Of a stretch of 5,883 nucleotides of DNA, positions 1 through 5,883 are shown piece after piece (position 1 is the stretch's first letter; every line of letters starts with the position of its first letter). Location of the stretch: contig JAIOTH010000082.1 in the NCBI GenBank assembly GCA_021106915.1, positions 1 through 5,883 of the forward strand, written 5' to 3'. Below the pieces are notes generated by a model that did no database searches, was not told the origin of the DNA, and saw only the letters and a program-made list of their open reading frames with translations. A program made the position numbers and the translations under genes. Source of the DNA: a bacterium. Its GTDB lineage: Bacteria > Patescibacteriota > Patescibacteriia > UBA1558 > S5-K13.

Positions 1-138
1 CCGAATATTTTTGATAGATTATTTGGATCATTAGAATTTGATAATACTTTTACAAAAAGAGAATTAAATTATAAACCTGTTATTTCTACCGAACAAGGAA
101 TAAGGAAAATGGTAATGGCGTATGAAAATAACAAATAA
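1..138 (+). CDS. NAD-dependent sugar epimerase/dehydratase/reductase, C-terminal end (5' partial)
   Basis: Frame 1 is open from the window edge to TAA at 136-138 and encodes the last 45 residues of a protein. The visible text, with a GSLEFDN segment, then TKRELNYKP, then a helix STEQGIRKMV, matches the C-terminal tail of extended short-chain dehydrogenases of the WcaG/GalE/WbpK type, where a 'GSL.FD...TK..LG..P..S.EEGI..MV' pattern is usual. These enzymes epimerise or reduce the sugar of a nucleotide sugar in the cytosol. The Rossmann fold and the catalytic YxxxK lie outside the window, so the reaction cannot be read. The gene sits 33 bases before a WbpL-type transferase. The same pairing is known from Pseudomonas aeruginosa O5 (wbpK-wbpL), where the reductase/epimerase supplies the 6-deoxy N-acetyl sugar that the transferase loads. 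I infer a similar role, for example making UDP-QuiNAc or UDP-FucNAc. Confidence 0.75.
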   Translation, partial: PNIFDRLFGSLEFDNTFTKRELNYKPVISTEQGIRKMVMAYENNK

Positions 139-171
139 CAAAATATTATTTAAAATATAATAACTTAAACA

Positions 172-1158
172 TTGAAGATTGCAATTATTATTATAGCACT
201 TGGTTTTTGTTCATTCTTGTTAACATATTTGATAAGGCGTATAGCTTATAAACATAAGTTTGTTGATATTCCGAATGAAAGAAGTTTACATCATGTACCA
301 ACTCCTACTGGTGGTGGATTAGCAATTGTGATAACGTGGTATATTGGGATTTCAATATTGTTTTTTTTAAAGATGATTGATGGGGCTCTTTATTTTGCCT
401 TATTAAGTGGAATACTATTGGCTATTGTAAGCCTAATTGACGATTTTGTAGACTTAAAACCTTCTGTTCGGCTTTTGTTTCATTTTATTACGGCCATTAT
501 TGCTTTTGTATTTTTAAAAGGCTTACGACCATTCATTATTCCCGGAGTTGATATGGACTATTTCTTTCTGATATATCCTATAGCAATTGTAGGAATGGTT
601 TGGTTTATCAATTTGTTTAATTTTATGGATGGAGTTGATGGATTTGCCTCGTTAGAAGCACTAATTATTAGTTTAGTATTATTTATTCTCTCAAGTGATA
701 TTATTAATATTTTATTAATAGCATGTATATTAGGTTTTTTGTATTGGAACTGGCCCAAAGCAAAGATTTTTATGGGTGACGTTGGAAGCACACAGCTTGG
801 TTTTATTCTTATTGTATTAGGCATTCATTTTCATAACACCTTACAATTTTCAATTCTGAACTGGATTATGCTTTCATCTCCATTTTGGTTTGATGCAACA
901 TTTACATTGTATCGCAGATGGAGAAATGGAGAAAAATTAAGTCAAGCTCACAGGAAACATACATATCAAAGGATCGTTCAAAGCGGTTTTTCACATCAGA
1001 AAGTAAATTTCTATTTAATTGGAATTAATGCATTAGTTGTGCTAATGATATTTATATATAGAGAAATAAATATCTTAAAAATACCTCTTTTTTTAACTAG
1101 TTTAGTCTTCTTTTACCTGATCACAAAACTTGTAGATAAAAAAGTTCCATTTAAATAA
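172..1158 (+). CDS. Undecaprenyl-phosphate sugar-1-phosphate transferase, MraY/WecA/WbpL family
   Basis: This polytopic inner-membrane enzyme moves a sugar-1-phosphate from a UDP-sugar to undecaprenyl phosphate, starting a polysaccharide repeat unit at the cytoplasmic face. Its 328 residues form about ten hydrophobic segments and carry the family motifs in order: PNERSLHHVPTPTGGG (34-49), the Asp pair D90-D91 followed by F and D, NLFNFMDGVDG (147-157) with D153, MGDVGS (201-206) with D203, D241 before a TLYRR stretch, and the cytoplasmic His motif H260-R-K-H263 followed by TYQR. The short form and the HRKHTYQR motif resemble WbpL rather than MraY or WecA. The start is TTG at 172: an in-frame TAA at 166-168 blocks anything upstream and the next in-frame ATG is codon 68, past the first motif. 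No Shine-Dalgarno sequence is visible. The sugar is not readable from sequence; QuiNAc, FucNAc or GlcNAc are possible. The neighbouring epimerase suggests one of the first two. Confidence 0.94.
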   Translation: MKIAIIIIALGFCSFLLTYLIRRIAYKHKFVDIPNERSLHHVPTPTGGGLAIVITWYIGISILFFLKMIDGALYFALLSGILLAIVSLIDDFVDLKPSVRLLFHFITAIIAFVFLKGLRPFIIPGVDMDYFFLIYPIAIVGMVWFINLFNFMDGVDGFASLEALIISLVLFILSSDIINILLIACILGFLYWNWPKAKIFMGDVGSTQLGFILIVLGIHFHNTLQFSILNWIMLSSPFWFDATFTLYRRWRNGEKLSQAHRKHTYQRIVQSGFSHQKVNFYLIGINALVVLMIFIYREINILKIPLFLTSLVFFYLITKLVDKKVPFK

Positions 1159-1178
1159 TCTTTTTATAAACAGAGAAA

Positions 1179-2468
1179 TTGATAAAAAGTAAAAACATAT
1201 TTCATTCTTTATTAAAGTCAGAAATTTTTCGTAATACTTCTATTCTTATTTCTGGGACCGCAATTGCTCAATTAATCCCTATTCTCTTGCAGCCAGTTCT
1301 AAGAAGGTATTATACACCGGAAACATTTGGTGCTTATGCTGTATATACAAGTCTTATTGGGATTTTATATGTATTATCATCGTTCAGATATGAGATGGCC
1401 ATAATCCATCCAAAGAAAGATAAAATTGCAGCTAATTTATTAGTTTTATCTCAAGGGTTTAACCTCATTTTTAATTTCGGTTTATTTATTGTTATATATT
1501 TTTTTAACGATAAGATTTTAGAATTTTTAAATATATCACCTAAGTATTCCATCTTTATTTATTTAGTCCCTCTAGGAACACTTTTGTATAACTTTTATCA
1601 AAGTACACATTATTGGTTAATTAGGGAAAAAGCCTTTTTTGCTGTTTCTGTAAATAAGTTTGTTAGAAGAGGTACGGAAGGTACTTTGCAAATTGTTTTT
1701 AAATTTGTTTTTCAGCAATTTGGCTTAATTCTGGGAGATATTTTTGGTCATTTTGTTAATTGCTTGTCTGGAATTATTCAATCGAAAAAGAAAAGATTCT
1801 CAATAAATGGCATTAGTACTGTAAAAATAAAATATGTTTCGAAGAAATATTTGGAATATCCAAAATATAACATGATTAGTAGTTTTATGGGAGTATTTAG
1901 CTTATTAGCGCCTACCTTGATAATTAATAAGTTTTTTAGTTCAGAATATGCCGGGTATTATGATTTGTCCAAATTAGTTTTATCTATACCATTAGCACTA
2001 ATTGCAGGATCTATTGCAAATGTTTTATTACAACATTTTTCCGAAAAAAAAAGGAATAAAATTAGCATTAAGGGAGATTTTCTTATAGTATTTATTGGAG
2101 TTTTAATTATAGCGATATTGGAAATTTTAGTGATTAATTTATTTGGAACTAGATTATTTAGCTTATTTTTTGGATCGGAATGGGAAATTTCCGGAACTAT
2201 ATCAAAAATTCTGGTTTGGTCTTATGCTATAAATTTTATAGCATTTTCATTTAGCAGTGTATTTATTTCTTTAGAGAAAATAAAACTACTAAGTGTTTGG
2301 CAACTGTTCCATTTTATAGCTATAATAGTGCTCATATTTTTTAAGAACCTAGATTTTAATTATTTTATAAGACTTTATGTTCTTATTGAGATTATATGTT
2401 TTACATTTAATTTTATCCTTTTATTTTTGATTGTTAAAAAATATGAAAAGAAGATCTTAATAAATTAA
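1179..2468 (+). CDS. Wzx-type oligosaccharide flippase (polysaccharide biosynthesis family, MOP superfamily)
   Basis: The 429-residue protein is almost entirely hydrophobic, with about 11 to 12 membrane segments (roughly 17-38, 46-66, 86-108, 121-140, 171-191, 240-258, 265-285, 301-325, 341-363, 376-397, 401-420). The N-terminus has the family look: a first helix SILISGTAIAQLIPILLQPV, then LRRYYTPETFGAYAVY (41-56), matching the 'L.R.Y.PE.FG.Y..' element of Wzx/RfbX-like proteins. Basic loops at 203-224 and 289-298 are probably cytoplasmic. Members move undecaprenyl-diphosphate-linked repeat units from the cytoplasmic to the periplasmic leaflet. Its place between the initiating transferase and the glycosyltransferases agrees. 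The start is TTG at 1179: an in-frame TAA lies at 1167-1169 and the next in-frame ATG is codon 73, well inside the membrane domain. An AGAGA at 1172-1176 is too close to be a normal ribosome site. It lies 20 bases after the previous stop, so coupled translation is likely. A run of nine A at 2044-2052 is notable. Confidence 0.9.
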   Translation: MIKSKNIFHSLLKSEIFRNTSILISGTAIAQLIPILLQPVLRRYYTPETFGAYAVYTSLIGILYVLSSFRYEMAIIHPKKDKIAANLLVLSQGFNLIFNFGLFIVIYFFNDKILEFLNISPKYSIFIYLVPLGTLLYNFYQSTHYWLIREKAFFAVSVNKFVRRGTEGTLQIVFKFVFQQFGLILGDIFGHFVNCLSGIIQSKKKRFSINGISTVKIKYVSKKYLEYPKYNMISSFMGVFSLLAPTLIINKFFSSEYAGYYDLSKLVLSIPLALIAGSIANVLLQHFSEKKRNKISIKGDFLIVFIGVLIIAILEILVINLFGTRLFSLFFGSEWEISGTISKILVWSYAINFIAFSFSSVFISLEKIKLLSVWQLFHFIAIIVLIFFKNLDFNYFIRLYVLIEIICFTFNFILLFLIVKKYEKKILIN

Positions 2469-2503
2469 ATCTTTATTAAAAAACATTTGTTTGATTTTTT
2501 ACC

Positions 2504-2508
2504 AGGAG
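2504..2508 (+). promoter_or_regulatory. Shine-Dalgarno sequence of the first glycosyltransferase gene
   Basis: AGGAG lies seven bases before the ATG at 2516 and is the only clear Shine-Dalgarno sequence in the window. It decides the start: an out-of-frame ATG at 2511-2513 is only two bases from AGGAG and would give a nine-codon-scale peptide ending at a nearby TAG. Confidence 0.75.
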
Positions 2509-2515
2509 TAATGTT

Positions 2516-3637
2516 ATGGCTAACAAAAAGAAAATAGTGTTGATTGTTCCAATATTGGCTCATTACAGAAAAGATATTTATAATTATCTTTCAAATTCTG
2601 ATGAATTTGAATTTATTTTTTTTGGTGGTAACAGATATGAAAATATTAAAAGTATAAAAGGGATTAACTCTAAAACATTTAATTATTTCTCGTTTTCATT
2701 TCTTAAGCATAAGTTTTATTTTTTGGAAGGAGTAATTAAAAACATCCTGAAAATTAAACCAGATGCGATTATTGTGTCAGGAGTTGATTTTCATTTGATT
2801 CATACTCTGATATTATTTGTTTTATATCGAATTCTTCTTCGAAAGAAATTTTATTGGTGGTCTCAAGGCACAATGGGACATCAGGGTAAGTTTGGCTGGT
2901 TAATGCGTAAAATGGTTTATAAATTATCTTCGGGAATATTATTATATAGTGAGGCGGGCAAAAAGAATTTGCTCCAAATGAAAATAAAATCTGAGAAATT
3001 AACGGTTGTGAATAATAGTCTTAATGTTGAAGATTATGGGTATTTACACCATAATATTCTTGAAAACTTAAGGAAGGATAATAATTTTGACATCTTATTT
3101 TCCGGAAGATTAACTCATAAAGTTAAATTGGAAATTTTAATACAGGCCTTAAATCAAATTAAAAATAGTGGAATTAACGATTTTAGATGCTATGTTATTG
3201 GTGATGGTGATCTGGGGAAATATAAAAAGATGGCAAAAGAATATCATGTTGACGATCATATGATGTTTTTAGGATCCTTATATGGTCATGATGCTCATAA
3301 ATACTTTCTTGAATCAGACTTATTTGTATATCCGGGGGGGATAGGCTTATCTATACTACATGCACTATCGTTTGGATTACCAGTTATAACAACAGATAAT
3401 TTTTCTTTACATTTTCCTGAGATTGAATTATTAGAGCCAGGTGTAAATGGCGATTTCTATAAAGATGAAGATCCTATGAGTTTAGCAGATATAATTCTAA
3501 AATGGAAGAATAATGTTTTAGAATCTAAAAAATACTATTCTAAAAATTGTATTAGAAGTATTAAAAATCATAGTTATATACCCGAAAAAGTTAGTGATAC
3601 TGTATTGCAGTTTTTAAGGAATGATATAAATAAATGA
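2516..3637 (+). CDS. GT-B glycosyltransferase, family 4/1 type, with variant EX7E motif
   Basis: This 373-residue cytosolic or membrane-associated enzyme is predicted to add one sugar to the lipid-linked repeat unit. The N-terminal Rossmann domain opens with KIVLIVPILAHYRKDIYNYL (6-25), the 'P.L..YR...F..L' element of such transferases. A hydrophobic stretch near 90-108 leads to WWSQG (114-118). The C-terminal nucleotide-binding domain starts with LFSGRLTHK (194-202) and continues with VIGDGDLGKYKKMA and FLGSLYGHDAHKYF. The usual 'E(G/S)FG....E' motif is replaced by PGGIGLSILHAL (273-284), giving G274 and H282 where the two Glu normally sit, followed by GLPVIT and HFPEIE. R198 is kept, but the residue five later, usually Lys, is V203, with K202 and K204 beside it. 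From memory, a subfamily with PG..GL...H in this place exists, so this is probably an active variant rather than a decayed gene. The frame is intact. Donor and acceptor sugars are unknown. Confidence 0.9.
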   Translation: MANKKKIVLIVPILAHYRKDIYNYLSNSDEFEFIFFGGNRYENIKSIKGINSKTFNYFSFSFLKHKFYFLEGVIKNILKIKPDAIIVSGVDFHLIHTLILFVLYRILLRKKFYWWSQGTMGHQGKFGWLMRKMVYKLSSGILLYSEAGKKNLLQMKIKSEKLTVVNNSLNVEDYGYLHHNILENLRKDNNFDILFSGRLTHKVKLEILIQALNQIKNSGINDFRCYVIGDGDLGKYKKMAKEYHVDDHMMFLGSLYGHDAHKYFLESDLFVYPGGIGLSILHALSFGLPVITTDNFSLHFPEIELLEPGVNGDFYKDEDPMSLADIILKWKNNVLESKKYYSKNCIRSIKNHSYIPEKVSDTVLQFLRNDINK

Positions 3638-3648
3638 AATAACCTTTT

Positions 3649-4767
3649 ATGAATCAAGGAAGGACTATAGTAGTAAACGATATAGCTGCAACTTCTGCAG
3701 GTGCTTATACAATTTTAGTGCAATTTCTCGAAGAAATATCAAATACTGCAGAGACAAAAGCTTTTGATTGGATCATATTTGTTTCTTGCAAAGAATTAAT
3801 GAAATACAATAAGGATAATATTAAAATTATAAATATTAATTCTAAGAGTTGGCTTAAGCGAATTTTGTGGGATTTATTTGGTCTCCCGTATTGGTTAAAA
3901 AGAAATAATATAAATGTATATAGCATTTATTCTTTACAAAATACTGGAATTCCATTTGTGAGAATAAAACAATACATATATATTCATCAACCATTAATTT
4001 TAGGTAAAGACATAAATTTGAAAAGGTTTGAGTGGAAAATAAAGCTTTATCGATATATTTACTATTATTGTGTGAAATGGACTATAAATAAAAGATCAAC
4101 GATTATTGTTCAAACGAAATGGATGAAAGAAGAGCTTTGCAAGCAATTTAAAATAAGCAAGAATAATATTGTTATTATAAAACCGAATATAAATATTGAT
4201 TTCAAGATTAAAATAGAAGAACCGAAAAAATATTCATACCAGTTGTTTTATCCCGCAGTACCGATTGTATCATATAAAAATCATGAGCTTTTAATAAGAA
4301 CGTTATTCGAACTTAGAAATATAAACTCTGAATTGTTTTCAAAGATTAAGGTAATATTTACAACAAAACAAAGTTTTAATAAATTAACGGAATATTATTA
4401 TTCTCTGAGTAAAAGACTAAATGTTTCAGATAAAATTGAATGGCTTGGTTATTTGAATAAAAGACAAATGGAAGAGAAGTATTTAAAAAGCGATATATTT
4501 CTGTTTCCTTCTAAATTGGAATCGTTTGGATTGCCGTTAATTGAGGCTGCTTATAGAAAAAGAAAAGTATTTACACTTGATAATAGCTTTTCACGAGAGT
4601 TACTTGATGGCTATTCAGGTGTTAATTACTTAAAAGATGACCCCGGAATTTGGGCAAAGCAAATTGAAATTTATTATAATGAAAATATATCAAGAAATAG
4701 AATTGAAGAAAAATTCAATATGAAGAAACATAAAGATACAAGTATAATTAATTTCTTAATGAAATAA
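3649..4767 (+). CDS. GT-B glycosyltransferase, family 4 type, canonical EX7E motif
   Basis: This 372-residue predicted retaining glycosyltransferase extends the lipid-linked repeat unit on the cytoplasmic side. Its N-terminus (VVNDIAATSAGAYTILVQFL, about 8-27) takes the place of the glycine-rich 'GG..TIL..F' donor/acceptor loop. Next come YSLQNTG (94-100) and YIHQPL (111-116), pieces I associate with a Bacteroidota polysaccharide glycosyltransferase subfamily. The C-terminal domain begins at LFYPAVPIVSYKNHELLI (199-216), where YKNH replaces the usual R/K phosphate-binding element. The canonical motif is FPSKLESFGLPLIEAA (286-301) with E291 and E299. The gene starts 11 bases after the previous stop, with no Shine-Dalgarno sequence, so translational coupling is likely. 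The C-terminus ends soon after an amphipathic Lys-rich stretch, of normal length for the family. The sugar specificity is not readable. Confidence 0.93.
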   Translation: MNQGRTIVVNDIAATSAGAYTILVQFLEEISNTAETKAFDWIIFVSCKELMKYNKDNIKIININSKSWLKRILWDLFGLPYWLKRNNINVYSIYSLQNTGIPFVRIKQYIYIHQPLILGKDINLKRFEWKIKLYRYIYYYCVKWTINKRSTIIVQTKWMKEELCKQFKISKNNIVIIKPNINIDFKIKIEEPKKYSYQLFYPAVPIVSYKNHELLIRTLFELRNINSELFSKIKVIFTTKQSFNKLTEYYYSLSKRLNVSDKIEWLGYLNKRQMEEKYLKSDIFLFPSKLESFGLPLIEAAYRKRKVFTLDNSFSRELLDGYSGVNYLKDDPGIWAKQIEIYYNENISRNRIEEKFNMKKHKDTSIINFLMK

Positions 4768-4837
4768 GAAAATTTAAAAAAAGCTTTTTGAACTATTTTA
4801 AAAATCAAAAAAGATTTAAAGAACTTTTAAAAATAAA
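4768..4837 (+). other. 70-base A+T-rich intergenic gap with imperfect repeats
   Basis: This is the longest gap in the window and holds no gene. It contains a perfect loop-free palindrome AAAAAGCTTTTT (4778-4789), an imperfect direct repeat GAACTATTTTAAAAAT (4790-4805) and GAACTTTTAAAAAT (4821-4834), and a weak AAATC/GATTT hairpin around 4802-4815. None has the GC stem and T tail of an intrinsic terminator, and no TAnnTTTG promoter box of Bacteroidota type is visible. It probably stays part of the operon transcript. Confidence 0.5.
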
Positions 4838-5883
4838 ATGAATAAATCAATAAAACAATTTGTAAGATCAGATCTTCAATATTATTTATTTCTTATAGTG
4901 GCATTACTAATACCATTGACAAGAAAAAACTTACCTATTGTTATGGTGTTATGGGGTTTTTCTGGTGTTATTTATATCCGTAAAATAAAAATAGAATCTT
5001 ATAAACAATTAATATTACTACTATTTCCTTTTTTGTTTTTTATAAGTCATATAATCGGTTTAATTTATTACGATGATTTAAAGAAAGGTTTATTTGATTT
5101 GGAGGTAAAGCTTTCTATATTGTTTATTCCGGTTGTAGCTGTATTTATTACTGAAAAAGTCAGGGTCAATTATCGATTAATTTTAAAGTTTTTTATTTTT
5201 GGAAATTTTATTGCCAGTATAATTTGTTTAATTCTTGCTTTTTCAAATAGTATTAGTATTAATGACCTGGGAGATACTATTTTTGAACCCTCTTACTGGG
5301 ATGCAACAAAAGATTTAAGTTTTTTCCAACTTGTTAATCTGCGAGCAAGTTATTTTGCCTATAGTTTTTTAAGTCATTTTCATCACCCAACTTATTTTTC
5401 TGTATATATTATTTTTTCAATTTTTATATTGATTTATTTAATAAGATCAAGTAAAAAAAGAAATTTAATATCTTATGGCCTAATTGTTTATTTTTCAATT
5501 TTTATATGGTTACTAGGGAGCCGTGCTGGATATTTTACTTATTTAATCAGTTTTTTTAGTTTCTTTTTAATAATTATTCTTCAATATAAAAAATATTGGA
5601 TTGGTATAGGAATGCTGATAATGGGAGTAGTTCTTACTGTTTTGGTTTTAACTAACTCACAGATAAATAAAAATATTACGGAAACGGTTAATATTATTGA
5701 GCACAATGAATCCTTGAGTAAAGATTCAGACATAAGGCTATGGCTTTGGAAATCAGGGATTGAAGTATTCAATGACAACCTTTTGTTTGGAGTAGGGACA
5801 GGAGATATTGATGAAGTAATGAAAAAGAAATATCAGAAGTATGATTTAACTGAGGCTCAGGAGCATAACCTTAATGCACATAA
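4838..5883 (+). CDS. O-antigen ligase/polymerase, Wzy_C family membrane protein (3' partial)
   Basis: An open frame from ATG 4838 runs off the window after 348 codons. It is A-rich just upstream (A at -3 and -6) and has no Shine-Dalgarno sequence. About nine membrane helices are visible (roughly 14-28, 33-47, 57-77, 91-104, 112-135, 185-203, 210-226, 231-250, 253-271). They are split by a presumed periplasmic loop (137-184) ending in HFHHPTY (180-186). The Wzy_C signature follows: GSRAG (227-231), then an extracytoplasmic region with DIRLWLWKSG (298-307), LLFGVGTGD (315-323) and EHNLNAH (342-348), equivalent to the family's 'R...W..G......P..G.G.G' and 'HN..(A/L)H' elements. Such proteins either polymerise undecaprenyl-linked repeat units (Wzy) or transfer finished glycan to lipid A core or protein (WaaL/PglL type). 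Sequence alone does not separate these. The neighbouring Wzx makes a polymerase role plausible. The C-terminal helices are missing. Confidence 0.87.
   Translation, partial: MNKSIKQFVRSDLQYYLFLIVALLIPLTRKNLPIVMVLWGFSGVIYIRKIKIESYKQLILLLFPFLFFISHIIGLIYYDDLKKGLFDLEVKLSILFIPVVAVFITEKVRVNYRLILKFFIFGNFIASIICLILAFSNSISINDLGDTIFEPSYWDATKDLSFFQLVNLRASYFAYSFLSHFHHPTYFSVYIIFSIFILIYLIRSSKKRNLISYGLIVYFSIFIWLLGSRAGYFTYLISFFSFFLIIILQYKKYWIGIGMLIMGVVLTVLVLTNSQINKNITETVNIIEHNESLSKDSDIRLWLWKSGIEVFNDNLLFGVGTGDIDEVMKKKYQKYDLTEAQEHNLNAH
5413..5507 (+). repeat. Pair of 17-base direct repeats inside the ligase/polymerase gene
   Basis: TTTTTCAATTTTTATAT occurs at 5413-5429 and again at 5491-5507, with starts 78 bases apart. 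Both copies are read in the same frame and give FSIFI in two successive membrane helices. In such A+T-rich helix-coding DNA this may be coincidence; recombination between them would remove 26 codons in frame. Confidence 0.6.

Noticed and set aside
558..824. 88-codon open frame on the minus strand
   Set aside because: It lies fully inside the well-supported WbpL-type transferase gene, covers its conserved motifs in antisense, and has no family-like features.
2482..2489. AACATTTG as a possible Bacteroidota -7 promoter box (TAnnTTTG)
   Set aside because: The first base mismatches, there is no TTG/TTTG box at the right distance upstream, and the gene is closely spaced behind the flippase gene.
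2511..2513. ATG as alternative start before the first glycosyltransferase
   Set aside because: It is out of frame with the gene, only two bases from AGGAG, and its frame closes within about nine codons.
3705..3926. 73-codon open frame on the minus strand
   Set aside because: It is antisense to the N-terminal domain of the second glycosyltransferase, with no recognisable domain and no ribosome site seen.
4778..4789. AAAAAGCTTTTT as an intrinsic terminator
   Set aside because: It is a loop-free palindrome with only one GC pair on each side and no following T run, so it cannot form a stable terminator hairpin.
4864..4876. AAGATC-A-GATCTT inverted repeat
   Set aside because: It lies in codons 9-13 of the ligase/polymerase gene with a one-base loop; it is short and best seen as coding chance, though a protein site cannot be excluded.
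5581..5778. 65-codon open frame on the minus strand
   Set aside because: It is antisense to the Wzy_C protein, whose membrane helices and DIRLWLWKSG motif explain the region.

Overview
This window is a single-strand stretch of a surface-polysaccharide (O-antigen, capsule or exopolysaccharide) biosynthesis locus. All six genes lie on the + strand, separated by gaps of only 11 to 70 bases, and I see no convincing terminator between them, so they are probably one operon. The DNA is very A+T-rich. Several genes lack a clear Shine-Dalgarno sequence and two start with TTG. The protein variants (a WbpL-type initiating transferase after an NAD-dependent epimerase, and a glycosyltransferase with SLQNT and HQPL motifs) resemble those I know from Bacteroidota. 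That assignment is an inference from style, not from a marker gene.

Layout: 1-138 is the C-terminal end of an NAD-dependent sugar epimerase/dehydratase/reductase cut by the window start. 172-1158 encodes an MraY/WecA/WbpL-family enzyme that loads the first sugar-1-phosphate onto undecaprenyl phosphate. 1179-2468 encodes a Wzx-type flippase. 2516-3637 and 3649-4767 encode two GT-B fold family-4-type glycosyltransferases; the first has a variant catalytic motif and the second a canonical one. 4838 to the right edge is an open-ended O-antigen ligase/polymerase (Wzy_C family) cut by the window end.

Together they fit a Wzx/Wzy-type pathway. The epimerase makes or finishes a nucleotide sugar. The WbpL-like enzyme starts the repeat unit on the lipid carrier at the cytoplasmic face. 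The two glycosyltransferases extend it, the flippase moves it across the inner membrane, and the last protein polymerises the unit or ligates the chain on the periplasmic side. Further glycosyltransferases, a chain-length regulator and sugar-nucleotide genes would be expected outside the window.

I found no sign of a previously undescribed system, RNA gene, CRISPR array or mobile element. The points most worth a second look are the glycosyltransferase with substituted catalytic residues and a G7 run exactly at that motif, and the two consecutive membrane-protein genes whose TTG starts are forced by in-frame stops just upstream.
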